Positions 33,702-42,919 of a DNA stretch of 42,919 nt are shown in pieces (the stretch's first letter is position 1; each line of letters opens with the position of its first letter). The position numbers and the translations under genes are program-made. Source of the stretch: an uncultured Verrucomicrobiales bacterium (GTDB lineage: Bacteria > Verrucomicrobiota > Verrucomicrobiia > Verrucomicrobiales > DEV007); the NCBI GenBank assembly GCA_937891465.1, contig CALAHF010000157.1:1-42919 (forward strand). Direction: 5' to 3'. The notes under the pieces were generated by a model that was given only the letters and a program-made list of their open reading frames with translations, ran no database searches and had not been told where the DNA came from.

Positions 33702-35717
33702 TCACGGCTTCTTCCGATCCTGTGCCAGCTGCCACGATTGGCCTGGCTTATCGACGCGAAAACTGACGATCCGTTTTTTCTCTGATTCGGTCACGTAGAC
33801 GGTTCGACCGTCTTCGCCCCCGAAACAGAGATTTGTAGGGCCGGATCCAAACACATTGATCTCCTTCAATATTTTGCCTTTGGGGCTCAACTTCACGACC
33901 TTTCCTTTTCCGTGACGCGTCACGTAGAGATCGCCATCGACATCGCATCGCATGCCATCGAATCCGTGATCCGGAAATTCTTTGAGCAGTGTTTTGTTTT
34001 CAATATTCCCATCCGCAGTCAGATCGAATGACCAGATCTTTCGCTGTGCGGACTCATTGACATAGAGTTTTTTCCCGTCAGGAGAAACTTCGATTCCATT
34101 CGTGGTTCCCATGTCACCGGCAAGTTTGGTGACTTTTCCGTCCGGGGTGATTCTCCAGAGTTGGCCCGTTTTTTCCTTCCAATTCGGATCGCTCGCATAC
34201 AACACATCGTCGGGGCCAATTGCCAGATCGTTTGGCTGATTCATCGCTGGTTCATGCGCGAATAATGTAATTTCTTTGGTTTTGGGATCGATTTTCCACA
34301 CATTATGCTGCGGATAATCCGCCACAAACATCATCCCTTTGCTATCGAATCGAATTCCGTTTCCGACGCTTTTTTCCGGCAGATTCACAAAAATGGAAGC
34401 TTCGCCGTCTGGTTTTACCAAGCCGATCGCGCCTTGTTTCTCGAGATTCACGGCGAATAAATTTCCGTGTGTGTCGCAAGCTGGCCCTTCAACACCGCTG
34501 GTGAATGAGCCCTCTTCCGTCAATATTTTCGCAACGAAAAGTGGTTCCTTCGCTACCGCTTTAGATTCGCGAATTTCAATTCCTTCCGCGCGACTTATTT
34601 TGACGGATTTCTCAATGGGCAATTGATTCAAATTATCACGAACCAATCCATTTTCGGCACCGTTCAAAACCACGGGCGTTCCGTGAACCCGAAACAAATT
34701 GTCCGCGATCAGAACATGGCGAGATGGATTCGGGTTGTAGCGGGACGCACCCCACACGTAGACCCCGTTTGCTTTTTCGTTCCCGCTGGAAATAACGTTG
34801 TCCCGAAAAATCAGCCCATCGCAGTAGCCAAACTGAGCCACTGATTTCGTCTGTTTAGCAAAACCACGAATGATATTCCCCTGGACCACGGCGTCTTTAT
34901 TTCCATTCCCCTCGAGCCGTCCATCGATCACATTGTCACGGATGATTATTCCATCAACTCCGCCAGCGAGAATTGATTTCCGGCAGCGATTCCCAGTGAT
35001 GATGACATTCTTCAATCCACGAGCGTGCTCTACGTGAATCGTCGATCCGCCCGGCTGAACGTCGTGCTTCAAGTCCTGGCATCCTGTCACCAAATAATCC
35101 CGCGCGTTTTCATCGCCGCCCATTTGGATTCCCTGCCGAACGAAATTTCTCAGCGAAATATCGCGGATCGTGATATTCCGACAGCCACGACCGACCGCGA
35201 CACAATCGCCGCTAAAATTCTCGACCAACAAATCGCGAATCATGATGTTCTCGACCACACCGTCTTTGCAGTAAAAAAAGATCCCGTGGTTGTGCTCCGG
35301 CGTTTCGCCCTTCACATACTTTTCGTGAGTATTGCTTCCATCGAGGCGCAAATCACGAATCGTCACATTCTCGCAACCCTCGGGCGGCGCTCCCAGCATT
35401 CTCCAAAAATTGGTAACCGTTGCAGCAAACTTCAGAGTCGATGTCGGTCCGTTGCCTCGTAAAACGGTGTTCGAAGGAATCTCCAATATAGGGCTCTCGG
35501 GTCCTTGCCGTGTCACCGTGAACGTTCCCGAAGGCACAAAAACGACGCCGCCGCTCGCCTCCTTCGCGGCGTCGAGAGCTTTTAGAATAGCAAGCGTATC
35601 GTCAGAGTCGTCGTTGGCAGTTGCTCCAAACGTGGTGATATCAAAGACGCGCTCCTCCGCAAACGAAGTGAGGGTGAACGTAATAATCGAAAAGAAAAAA
35701 AGTGAGGCCCGTTGCAT
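33702..35717 (-). CDS. Secreted fusion: pectate-lyase-like beta-helix plus SMP-30/gluconolactonase-like propeller
   Basis: 671 residues with a signal (ASLFFFSIITFTLTSFAEE). Residues about 22-390 start with VFDITTFGATANDDSDDTLA, the classic opening of Pectate_lyase_3 right-handed beta-helices, followed by ladder repeats (NVTIRDLRLDGSN, NITIRDISLRNF, NVIITGNRCRKS, GLIFRDNVISSG). Residues about 400-660 are an SMP-30/gluconolaconase-like six-bladed propeller (GVEGPACDTHGNLFAVNLEK, GNGIRFDSKGMMFVADYP, NQPNDLAIGPDDVLYASDPN, TNGIEVSPDGKKLYVNESA, DGMRCDVDGDLYVTRHGKG), including the N-D and E-x-x-x-D metal-ligand patterns. A lyase/isomerase on a polysaccharide coupled to a lactonase would make sense, but no catalytic residue is certain in the helix part. 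It is divergent from the metallophosphoesterase gene across 111 bp. Confidence 0.88.
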   Translation of the reverse strand: MQRASLFFFSIITFTLTSFAEERVFDITTFGATANDDSDDTLAILKALDAAKEASGGVVFVPSGTFTVTRQGPESPILEIPSNTVLRGNGPTSTLKFAATVTNFWRMLGAPPEGCENVTIRDLRLDGSNTHEKYVKGETPEHNHGIFFYCKDGVVENIMIRDLLVENFSGDCVAVGRGCRNITIRDISLRNFVRQGIQMGGDENARDYLVTGCQDLKHDVQPGGSTIHVEHARGLKNVIITGNRCRKSILAGGVDGIIIRDNVIDGRLEGNGNKDAVVQGNIIRGFAKQTKSVAQFGYCDGLIFRDNVISSGNEKANGVYVWGASRYNPNPSRHVLIADNLFRVHGTPVVLNGAENGLVRDNLNQLPIEKSVKISRAEGIEIRESKAVAKEPLFVAKILTEEGSFTSGVEGPACDTHGNLFAVNLEKQGAIGLVKPDGEASIFVNLPEKSVGNGIRFDSKGMMFVADYPQHNVWKIDPKTKEITLFAHEPAMNQPNDLAIGPDDVLYASDPNWKEKTGQLWRITPDGKVTKLAGDMGTTNGIEVSPDGKKLYVNESAQRKIWSFDLTADGNIENKTLLKEFPDHGFDGMRCDVDGDLYVTRHGKGKVVKLSPKGKILKEINVFGSGPTNLCFGGEDGRTVYVTESEKKRIVSFRVDKPGQSWQLAQDRKKP

Positions 35718-35828
35718 CCGATTAGTCTGTACGAAGTCTGGCTATTTTGGATTCCCGTATTCACGTTCGTCGTCTGGAGTGCGTGACTGCGGATTTGTGA
35801 TTGATCGATTCCTCGCGTCTCCTTTGAA

Positions 35829-37415
35829 ATGAAGCAGTCGCCCTCACGAATCCTCAAATGTGGAATGATCGGGTTAGTGCTGATTTCAGTGACGGTTCGT
35901 TCTCAATCGAATGAGAGTTGGGCTGAGAATTTCGAAACCTATGACTCTGGGTATCTCATGATAGAAAGCGAGGGCTGGACTGGATTTGCTGGCTTTCGAG
36001 GGGATACAAAACCAACTGCAGCGGTGCTGACCGGCAAGGGAATTGATGGTTCAAAAGCGCTGGGAATTTTGCATAGCGAAGCATTCCGCACAGACAATTG
36101 GGGCCTGCAGTTTGAACTTCCACAGGCTTACGAAAAAGGCGCCGTCTGGATTCAGTTTAGATTCAAGCCACCCAAAAAGTGGGCTGGCGGTCTCACGTTT
36201 GACGCGCGCGGACCGAAACGCGGTGAAATTCTAACGCGCCTCGCTGCTTCTCCTTTCCAAAATCCATCAACACGAAATACCGAGCTTCGTTGGCATTGCA
36301 CCTGGTCACGACCGCATTGGCGTCTCTACACCTTGTCAGAAATGGACGCCGAGCGTTGGTATACTGTCACCGCTCGACTCGATCTCGATGGCCGAACGTG
36401 CGCTGCCTGGCTCGACGATCAGGTTCTCAGTGAAGAAGCGCCACTTTCTGCCGCAAGTGGATTCTCACAGTTTTATATTGGCTTCGGTGGGCTTGCCGAC
36501 ACGCCCGCATTTATCGATGACTTAATCGTAACGACTGAGGCTCCCAAAGGATTTAAAGCGCCCAAATTGCTGCCTGATCCAGAGGAAAAACTTATCTTTC
36601 GCTTCGCTGGCCTTGGCGATCCACAAATCGGATTTGGCGGCTACGATGCGGACAAAATTCGCTTTGGCCTTGCCGTAGATCAGATCAACCAAGCGGGCGT
36701 GGAGTTGTCGCTGATCCTGGGCGACATGGTTCATGATAACAAAAACGAGCAAGCGTATCAAGATATCGCGGATCTCGGAAAAGGACTGAAAATTCCAAAC
36801 TACGTCCGGGGAAATCATGAAGAACTCGATTTGTTCCTGAAATATTTCAATGAGAAGTCAGACTACTCGACAGTTCACAAAGGGCTTCGGTTTGTTGTCG
36901 TCGATGCGACAGGAAATGAGCGTGGTCTCACCGAAGAACAGCTTGCCTGGATCGAATCGGAGTTTTCTGCTGCATCAAAAGGCGGTGAAGAAATCATTCT
37001 GGCACTTCACGTTTCACCCTGGCAAGACAACAAAAAGGGAAAGGGGAAATACAACCAAATCGGTCCCGGTCGTGACAAACTCCGCGAACTGATGAAAGAA
37101 CACAAAGTTCTGCTGTGCCTAAGTGGGCACTATCACACGGGATTGTGGGGCGCCAAAGAGGAGGAAACGAATTATCTGGTTCTCGGCGGTACAGCCATCG
37201 TGAAAGGCGGAACCTTTGGCTGGTGCCTGTTCGATGTTTATCTGGATAAAATTGTGATGCATCAAAAACCACTTTTCTTCGGCTACGAAAAAGAGGGTGT
37301 GGCGAAAGTTCACGGGCTTCAAAACTGGATTCCCTACGAAACGCTTCGCGACATGTATCCATACGTGCAGCAGGGCCCGCTCACGATTCCGCGCCATCGG
37401 CCTGCGAAAGACTGA
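35829..37415 (+). CDS. Secreted metallophosphoesterase with N-terminal concanavalin-like domain
   Basis: 528 residues with an N-terminal signal (CGMIGLVLISVTVRSQS). Residues about 28-240 form a LamG-like beta-sandwich (WAENFETYDSGYLMIESEGW; RWYTVTARLDLDGRTCAAWL; FYIGFGGLADTPAFIDDLIV). Residues about 255-480 are a calcineurin-like phosphoesterase with motifs in order: GLGDPQIG (motif 1, with DPQ in place of DxH, as in the CSTP1-like group), LILGDMVHD, VRGNHEEL, LALHVSPWQ and LSGHYHTG. All metal ligands except the first-motif His are present. It is expected to hydrolyse a phosphate ester outside the cytoplasm; a phosphodiester substrate is equally possible. It ends 7 bp from the convergent DUF1501 stop. 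Confidence 0.9.
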   Translation: MKQSPSRILKCGMIGLVLISVTVRSQSNESWAENFETYDSGYLMIESEGWTGFAGFRGDTKPTAAVLTGKGIDGSKALGILHSEAFRTDNWGLQFELPQAYEKGAVWIQFRFKPPKKWAGGLTFDARGPKRGEILTRLAASPFQNPSTRNTELRWHCTWSRPHWRLYTLSEMDAERWYTVTARLDLDGRTCAAWLDDQVLSEEAPLSAASGFSQFYIGFGGLADTPAFIDDLIVTTEAPKGFKAPKLLPDPEEKLIFRFAGLGDPQIGFGGYDADKIRFGLAVDQINQAGVELSLILGDMVHDNKNEQAYQDIADLGKGLKIPNYVRGNHEELDLFLKYFNEKSDYSTVHKGLRFVVVDATGNERGLTEEQLAWIESEFSAASKGGEEIILALHVSPWQDNKKGKGKYNQIGPGRDKLRELMKEHKVLLCLSGHYHTGLWGAKEEETNYLVLGGTAIVKGGTFGWCLFDVYLDKIVMHQKPLFFGYEKEGVAKVHGLQNWIPYETLRDMYPYVQQGPLTIPRHRPAKD

Positions 37416-37422
37416 TTCGAAT

Positions 37423-38814
37423 TTATGAAACAAGCTCCCGGATCGGTTTCCCGCTATCGAGGATTGGAATAGGACGTCCTGAATAATCGTGCAGCATAGT
37501 ATTCAAATCGATCCCGAGCACATGGTAAATCGTCGCAAGAACATCGGAGGGCGCGAGGGCTCTTTCGACAGGATGTTCCCCTTTAGCGTTCGTCGCGCCG
37601 ACTATCTGACCACAGTTTAATCCGCCTCCGGCCATCACGACGCTCATCGAATTGCCCCAATGATCCCGCCCTGGAATAGGTATCCCAGGTTGGCCGCTGT
37701 TTAATTTTGGAGTCCGCCCGAATTCCCCCATAATCACCACCAAGACATCATCCATCAAAGACCGCTCTTCCAAATCCTGCAACAAAGCCGCCACCGCCTG
37801 ATCATAGACCGGGAGACGTGTCTCCATCGCTGACTTGATTTTCGAATGGGTATCCCAGTGAGGCATATCGACGGTTACAAATCGCGATCCGTTCTCCACG
37901 AGACGACGGGCCATCAGGGTGTAATGCCCCCAAGGGCCCCGTCCATAACGGTCCCGGGTGGCATCTGATTCCTTCTCAATATCAAATGCCTCGCGGGAAT
38001 TGGAACTGAGCATCATTTCAATGGCCGACTGTTGGTGGGTATCCATCGCTTCCATGAGCCCGGATTGATCCATCCGCCGGTTGATCCCGTCAATATTCTG
38101 TAGCAACTGGTCGCGCTCGGTAAGACGTTTGGCAACACTGTCGTCCATGCCCCCCAGAAATGGCGGTGGCTTGATCGCCGCCTTGTAGTTCGAAGCGAGA
38201 TACTTCTGCTTCATGTTCAACTGAAACGGGTTGTAGCTTGCGCCAAGGTAAGCAGCGCCCTGGTAGCCGGGGTACAAATAGACGCTTTCGGCTGCAGGAA
38301 GCCCGATGTAAGGAGGGATTCCTTTGACCCTTTCACCCGTCAACTTTGCGACGCAAGAACCTACCGAGGGCGACTTCTGAGCCTTGTTCGCCGAAGTGCT
38401 TCCAAATTTTCCAGTCAGCATCCAGTGGGCTCCGGCAAAGTGATCACCGGTGGAATGATGAACCGAGCGGATCACCGCCATTTTGTCGGCATGTTTCGCC
38501 TGAAGCGGTAGCATTTCCGAAAACCGCATCCCCGGAACGTTGGTTTTGATGTCGCCCCACGGGCCGCGATATTCACTCGGCGCATCTGGTTTAGGATCGT
38601 AGGTTTCGAATTGAGTCGGCCCGCCATCGAGCCAGATTAGGATGACCGATTTGTCATTGAGCTTTGATTTCTGCGACGGCTGGGACGCCTTGAGACTCAT
38701 CAGATCAGCCAGGGAAAACCCGAACGCGCCGAGAGTTCCCACTTTGATAGCGGAACGCCGGGCGAGGTGGCGTTCGTTTTTGCGGGGCCGCCCCCCATTC
38801 GTCAAGGTTAGCAT
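37423..38814 (-). CDS. DUF1501 family protein (Tat-like signal), intact
   Basis: 463 residues. The N-terminus has a twin-arginine pattern (HLARRSAIKVGTLGAFGFSL). DUF1501 landmarks follow: VILIWLDGGPTQFETYDPKP, MAVIRSVHHSTGDHFAGAHW, RYGRGPWGHYTLMARRLVEN, VDMPHWDTHSKI and the signature VVIMGEFGRTPKLNSGQPG with GRDHWGNSMSVVMAGGG. The family has a sulfatase/alkaline-phosphatase-like fold and usually follows a DUF1549/DUF1553 gene in PVC genomes. Here it is divergent from such a gene at 39005 rather than downstream of it. Its function is not established. It serves as the in-window reference that shows what the frameshifted paralogue at 24540-25788 has lost. Confidence 0.92.
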   Translation of the reverse strand: MLTLTNGGRPRKNERHLARRSAIKVGTLGAFGFSLADLMSLKASQPSQKSKLNDKSVILIWLDGGPTQFETYDPKPDAPSEYRGPWGDIKTNVPGMRFSEMLPLQAKHADKMAVIRSVHHSTGDHFAGAHWMLTGKFGSTSANKAQKSPSVGSCVAKLTGERVKGIPPYIGLPAAESVYLYPGYQGAAYLGASYNPFQLNMKQKYLASNYKAAIKPPPFLGGMDDSVAKRLTERDQLLQNIDGINRRMDQSGLMEAMDTHQQSAIEMMLSSNSREAFDIEKESDATRDRYGRGPWGHYTLMARRLVENGSRFVTVDMPHWDTHSKIKSAMETRLPVYDQAVAALLQDLEERSLMDDVLVVIMGEFGRTPKLNSGQPGIPIPGRDHWGNSMSVVMAGGGLNCGQIVGATNAKGEHPVERALAPSDVLATIYHVLGIDLNTMLHDYSGRPIPILDSGKPIRELVS

Positions 38815-39004
38815 AGCGTGATTCCTCTAAGGTTAAGAAACAGCAAAATGATCTCACGTCTTGCCGGATTGGAGAATTGAATTCTGATCACGCAGTTGCG
38901 GCTGCCATCTGAAGCGGAATGGTCCCGTTAAAGCCACCGTATCAACGTATCGATTAGGTCGTGATCGATCCCAAGAAATTCGATACAGTGGCTCGAAATA
39001 TAAA

Positions 39005-41737
39005 ATGCGTTGGCTTTTTCCATTCTTTGTTCTTCTCCCTGCGACGATTCCGGCGCTGGCCAATGCTGTTGATTTCGAGAAATCCATCGAGCCGATCTTT
39101 CAGGAACGTTGCATTGAATGCCACGGACGTGAAAAGCAGAAGGGGCAGCTCCGATTGGATAGGCGCTGGGGGCTATTGAAGGGAGGCAATTCAGGCGAAG
39201 CGGCAGTCATCCCGGGTAATGCCGCAGACAGCTTTCTGATAAAACTGGTTTCTCATAACGAACCGGATCTTGAAATGCCGCCGAAGGGCACGCCATTGTC
39301 GCCGGATGAAATTGAACGAATCAAAAAATGGATCGATGACGGGGCAAAGACTCCGGAACGGCTTGGCGGTGACGTCGAAAAAATCGAGTTGACCCACTGG
39401 TCATTCATTCCGCCGAAGCGCGAAAAATCGAATCAAACGATCGATGACTTTGTCCGCAAGAAACTAACTGCCGCGAATCTAGCTCTATCAAAAAAAGCAG
39501 ATCGAAGAACGCTGATTCGCCGTCTGTATTTGGTCATGCACGGCCTTCCTCCTTCGCCGGATGAAGTTGAGGATTTTACCAGAGATGAACGCCCGGACGC
39601 CTGGGAACGACTTATCGATGACGTTCTCGCGAGCCCACGATACGGCGAACGCTGGGCCACCCACTGGCTCGATATAGCTCGTTACGGAGACACGAATGGC
39701 TTCGAAACCAATCGGGAACGGCCCAACGCCTGGCCGTTTCGTGATTGGGTGATTGAATCTTTTAACTCCGACAAACCATACGATCAATTTGTTCGTCAGC
39801 AGATCGCGGGGGATGCGACCGGGGCGGATATTGGAACTGGATTTCTTGTGGCGGGTCCCTTCGACACTGTTAAAGGGCAGGACCCAAAGCTCCGCCAAAC
39901 GCAGCGGATGAATGAGCTGGATGACATGATCAACACCACCGGGACGGCATTTTTGGGGCTCACGTTAGGGTGCGCCCGATGTCACAATCATAAATTCGAT
40001 CCAGTCACTCAGGCTGACTATTATTCGATGCAGGCCGTTTTTGCAGGCGTGCAGCATGCTGAACGGGCACTTCCTCTCCCCGTTCTGACCAAAGAAAAAA
40101 TTGCGGTGTTTGAAAAGGGCATGAATAAATTGCTCACCAAATTGAAGCCCTACGAGACACCGGTCGACCCGAATTCCAAACCACCTGTGAACTTCAAGGA
40201 GAACATCGAGTCTTTTGAACCCGTCTTGACAAAAGTCGTCCGGTTCACGATCGAAAAGTCGAACGGAGCGCCAGCGTGCATCGATGAGATCGAGGTGTTT
40301 GATTCGAAAAATAAGAATGTCGCTCTCGCCAGCAGAGGTGCAAAGGCAACATCCAACGGAGATTTTGTACATCCGCTTCACAAGCTCGAACAGATTAACG
40401 ACGGCAAATTCGGAAACGCGAACAGTTGGATTTCGGGCAAAAATTCTGACGGGTGGGTGCAGATCGAGTTGGCAGAGCCGACAAAAATTCATTCAATCAA
40501 ATGGGGCAGGGACCGGCTGGGGAAATACAAAGATCGACTCGCCATTGGCTACCGGATCGAGGCCTCTGCGACATCGAATGGCGATCTCAAGTCAATTTCC
40601 AGTTCCGCTACAAGAAAACCGTTTTCCGGTAAAAAAGCGGATGAGCCTGTCTATGATTTCACGCGCCTCGGCCCTGAAAAAACCACCTTCGGAAAAGAAT
40701 TGAAGAAGCGATTCGACAACGCTGCTGCGGAAATCAAAACATTGTCGGCTTCCACTAAAATCTATGCCGGGAGTTTCAATCAGCCGGGACCGACTCATCG
40801 CCTTTATCGTGGTGAACCGGACGCGAAACGCGAAGAAGTCAGCCCGAATGCCATTGCAGTTTTTACAACGCTTGATTTGGAAAAATCAGCTCCAGAACAG
40901 AAGCGCCGCGTTTTGTTGGCGAATTGGATTGCCTCCCCGGATAATCCGCTGACCGCACGTGTTATTGCGAATCGAATCTGGCAGTTTCATTTCGGGGCAG
41001 CCATCGTGGATACTCCGAGTGATTTTGGAAAAAACGGAAACCTTCCCAGCCATCCTGAACTGCTCGATTGGCTTGCCCTCGAGTTAGTCGGAGATGGATG
41101 GTCGCTCAAGAAGCTACACCGTAAGATTCTACTTTCTGAGACCTGGCAACAAGACAGTCGGCCTGATGAAACTGCGATCGGCGTCGATGCGACCTCTCGA
41201 TTTTTATGGCGCTTCCCGCCGCGACGACTCGAAGCCGAAGGGATCCGCGATTCGATCCTTGCCGTCACAGGATCCCTGAATCTAAAGAAATCAGGCGGCC
41301 CTGGATTCTCGCCTTTCGAAGTGGAGATGGAAAACGTACGCCACTATCATCCAAAAAAAGTATACGGACCGGAAGACTGGCGCCGAATGATTTACATGCA
41401 AAAGGTGCGGCAGGAACGGGATTCGGTTTTTGGCGTGTTTGATTGTCCCGATGCTAGTCAGGCAGTCCCGAAACGCAGCCGTTCAACCACGCCACTACAG
41501 GCGTTGAATCTACTCAATAGCAGCTTTGTGATGCAGCAGGCTGATGTTTTTGCGAAGAGCCTGAAGGCTGAACACGAATCAATAAAGAGTCAGGTCGAGG
41601 CGGCGTATCAACGTTGTTTCGGTCGATCCGCATCTGCCTCAGATATTGAAAGTGCATCTGAATTTATCGAAGCTGAAGGCCTCACCCAGTTCGCCCGGGC
41701 TATGCTGAATGCTAATGAATTTGTATTTCTCCAATGA
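39005..41737 (+). CDS. PSCyt1-DUF1549-DUF1553 multidomain protein with F5/8 type C-like insert
   Basis: 910 residues. After the signal ([17 protein letters not shown]) comes the PSCyt1 domain with C36-I-E-C-H40 and [23 protein letters not shown]1549 (about residues 140-345) shows [40 protein letters not shown] and a second heme-like motif [20 protein letters not shown] (about 323-327). A discoidin/F5-8C-like beta-sandwich is inserted at about residues 408-520 ([60 protein letters not shown]). DUF1553 follows (about 630-890: [60 protein letters not shown]). It should be a periplasmic heme c protein able to bind a glycan. Its stop overlaps the next start (ATGA, 41734-41737), so the two products are made together. 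Confidence 0.93.
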   Translation: MRWLFPFFVLLPATIPALANAVDFEKSIEPIFQERCIECHGREKQKGQLRLDRRWGLLKGGNSGEAAVIPGNAADSFLIKLVSHNEPDLEMPPKGTPLSPDEIERIKKWIDDGAKTPERLGGDVEKIELTHWSFIPPKREKSNQTIDDFVRKKLTAANLALSKKADRRTLIRRLYLVMHGLPPSPDEVEDFTRDERPDAWERLIDDVLASPRYGERWATHWLDIARYGDTNGFETNRERPNAWPFRDWVIESFNSDKPYDQFVRQQIAGDATGADIGTGFLVAGPFDTVKGQDPKLRQTQRMNELDDMINTTGTAFLGLTLGCARCHNHKFDPVTQADYYSMQAVFAGVQHAERALPLPVLTKEKIAVFEKGMNKLLTKLKPYETPVDPNSKPPVNFKENIESFEPVLTKVVRFTIEKSNGAPACIDEIEVFDSKNKNVALASRGAKATSNGDFVHPLHKLEQINDGKFGNANSWISGKNSDGWVQIELAEPTKIHSIKWGRDRLGKYKDRLAIGYRIEASATSNGDLKSISSSATRKPFSGKKADEPVYDFTRLGPEKTTFGKELKKRFDNAAAEIKTLSASTKIYAGSFNQPGPTHRLYRGEPDAKREEVSPNAIAVFTTLDLEKSAPEQKRRVLLANWIASPDNPLTARVIANRIWQFHFGAAIVDTPSDFGKNGNLPSHPELLDWLALELVGDGWSLKKLHRKILLSETWQQDSRPDETAIGVDATSRFLWRFPPRRLEAEGIRDSILAVTGSLNLKKSGGPGFSPFEVEMENVRHYHPKKVYGPEDWRRMIYMQKVRQERDSVFGVFDCPDASQAVPKRSRSTTPLQALNLLNSSFVMQQADVFAKSLKAEHESIKSQVEAAYQRCFGRSASASDIESASEFIEAEGLTQFARAMLNANEFVFLQ

Positions 41738-42919
41738 ATCCTCTTCTAAATCGCCGTAATTTTCTCGATCACACCGCTCGCGGGCTCGGTGGAATTGCGC
41801 TTGCCAGTCTCCTGAAGCAGGAAGGTCTGCTAGGTTCGGAGGGACCGATGCGTCCGGTGATTAATCCCGGAAGTCCATTTTCGCCACGGCGGACCCATCA
41901 ACATGCCGCCGCTAAGAAAGTGCTCGTGATTTTCTGCTCAGGTGCTGTCAGTCAAGTCGACACATTTGACTACAAACCGGAGTTGGTGAAACGCAATGGT
42001 GAGCCGTTGCCGGGCGCCGAGGGATTGAAAACATTTCAAGGGGAACAAGGGAATTTGACTAGGAGCCCCTGGGAATTTCGCCGATATGGAGAGTGCGGGA
42101 AAATGGTTTCTGATCTGGTTCCGCACCTTGGTGAATTGGTCGACGACATGTGTTTCATCCATTCGCTGACGGGGAAAACTAATACGCACGGACCGGGTGA
42201 GAACTTTATGGCGACGGGGAATACGCTTGATGGTTTTCCCAGTATGGGCGCATGGGTCACATGGGCGCTCGGTTCGGAAAACGATAATCTGCCTGCCTAT
42301 GTGGCAATTCCCGATCCACGCGGGACGCCGCAGTCGAGCGTTAACAACTGGGGCCCCGGTTTTCTACCTGCGGCTTTTCAAGGGACTGACTTCAACGCAT
42401 CCAATCCGCTTCGAAATCTGATTCGACCACCGGGAGTTAATGCTGCAACCGACGTCGCGACTCGGGATTTTCTGAAAAGGATGAATGAAAAACATCTCGA
42501 GGAATTCCCCGGCGATAGTGAGTTGGCCGCCCGGATCTCCAGCTACGAACTGGCCGCAAAGATGCAGTTGTCTGTGCCGGAAGTCAGTGATCTCTCGACA
42601 GAGCCGGCTTCCATCTTGAAAGAATACGGAGCCGATGATCCGAGCAACCCACTCAAAGCGGCGTTCGCGAAAAACTGTATCCTGGCTCGTCGGCTTTTAG
42701 AAAACGGCGTGCGTTTCGTGCAATTGTTTAACGGAGCCTACCAAACTGGCGGGGAGGGCGTCAGTAATTGGGACGGCCACAAATCGATTGAATCACAATA
42801 TAAGAAACATGGACCGGTTTTGGATCAGCCCTGCGCAGCCTTACTCCGGGACATGAAGCGACGAGGCCTTCTCGAAGACACCCTGGTGGTCTGGTGCACG
42901 GAATTCGGCCGCATGCCGA
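41734..42919 (+). CDS. DUF1501 family protein, partial at the right edge
   Basis: Open from ATG 41734 to the end of the window (395 codons) without a stop. The N-terminus [20 protein letters not shown] is a clear twin-arginine signal. The body has [24 protein letters not shown] (shortened: [20 protein letters not shown]), [56 protein letters not shown] and, at the edge, [13 protein letters not shown], the start of the C-terminal DUF1501 signature. About 60-80 more residues are expected. Its start overlaps the DUF1553 gene stop (ATGA), the usual partner order for this gene pair in PVC genomes. It belongs to a different subgroup from the two other DUF1501 proteins here (CSGAVSQVD rather than LDGGPTQFE). 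Confidence 0.92.
   Translation, partial: MNPLLNRRNFLDHTARGLGGIALASLLKQEGLLGSEGPMRPVINPGSPFSPRRTHQHAAAKKVLVIFCSGAVSQVDTFDYKPELVKRNGEPLPGAEGLKTFQGEQGNLTRSPWEFRRYGECGKMVSDLVPHLGELVDDMCFIHSLTGKTNTHGPGENFMATGNTLDGFPSMGAWVTWALGSENDNLPAYVAIPDPRGTPQSSVNNWGPGFLPAAFQGTDFNASNPLRNLIRPPGVNAATDVATRDFLKRMNEKHLEEFPGDSELAARISSYELAAKMQLSVPEVSDLSTEPASILKEYGADDPSNPLKAAFAKNCILARRLLENGVRFVQLFNGAYQTGGEGVSNWDGHKSIESQYKKHGPVLDQPCAALLRDMKRRGLLEDTLVVWCTEFGRMP

Noticed and set aside
14753-42919. Biosynthetic or defence gene cluster
   Set aside because: No synthase, nuclease, methylase, toxin or helicase families were seen; the genes are ordinary PVC exported enzymes and cytochrome-like proteins.

Overview
The window looks like a chromosomal segment from a heterotrophic member of the PVC group (Planctomycetota or Verrucomicrobiota). 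The main reason is the density of families that are typical of that group: three DUF1501 proteins, a DUF1552/DUF1592 pair, a PSCyt1-DUF1549-DUF1553 protein, a 'Pirellula/Verrucomicrobium-type' membrane-bound dehydrogenase with a C-terminal heme domain, DUF1080 proteins, a sulfatase and a PQQ dehydrogenase carrying its own cytochrome c. Most products have a Sec or Tat-like signal. Taken together they suggest degradation and oxidation of glycans outside the cytoplasm. No rRNA, tRNA, CRISPR array or prophage was seen.

Layout. (1) 1-7117: a minus-strand operon encodes a ceramidase-like hydrolase, an MFS transporter and a double DUF1080 protein, followed by a sialidase-like pseudogene that runs off the left edge. 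It is divergent from a galactonate-dehydratase-type enolase-superfamily enzyme, which is followed by a decayed acyl-CoA synthetase tail. (2) 7224-12109: a DUF1456 gene, then three consecutive secreted beta-propeller/sialidase-fold genes. (3) 12169-14470: a decayed signalling region with two different histidine-kinase C-terminal remnants, an intact stand-alone receiver protein and a dead ISL3-family insertion sequence. (4) 14753-24437: the heme/HEAT dehydrogenase-like protein, a small lectin-like protein with a sulfatase, an aspartate ammonia-lyase fused to a cyclic-nucleotide-binding-like domain, a sialate O-acetylesterase and a polysaccharide deacetylase. (5) 24540-32480: a frameshifted DUF1501 gene, a BlaI-type repressor with a readable double operator, the DUF1552-DUF1592 operon, and a convergent PQQ dehydrogenase. 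(6) 32500-42919: a repeat-rich non-coding stretch, a DUF2490 outer-membrane barrel, a beta-helix/SMP-30 fusion, a metallophosphoesterase, DUF1501, then a PSCyt1-DUF1549-DUF1553 gene translationally coupled to another DUF1501 gene cut by the right edge.

The least explained signals are non-coding. One is a 45-bp box found four times, three of them 20-70 bp upstream of secreted-protein genes (8071, 14561, 17422, 21885). The other is a separate family of hairpin-forming units of about 40 nt containing CAATAGGGT / ACCCTATTG, placed 10-40 bp upstream of start codons (23595, 25799, 32500). I found no defence or biosynthetic system that I could call new. The best leads are these two element families, the CNB-AspA fusion and the BlaI operator pair. 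All family assignments come from motif recognition by eye; no database search was run.
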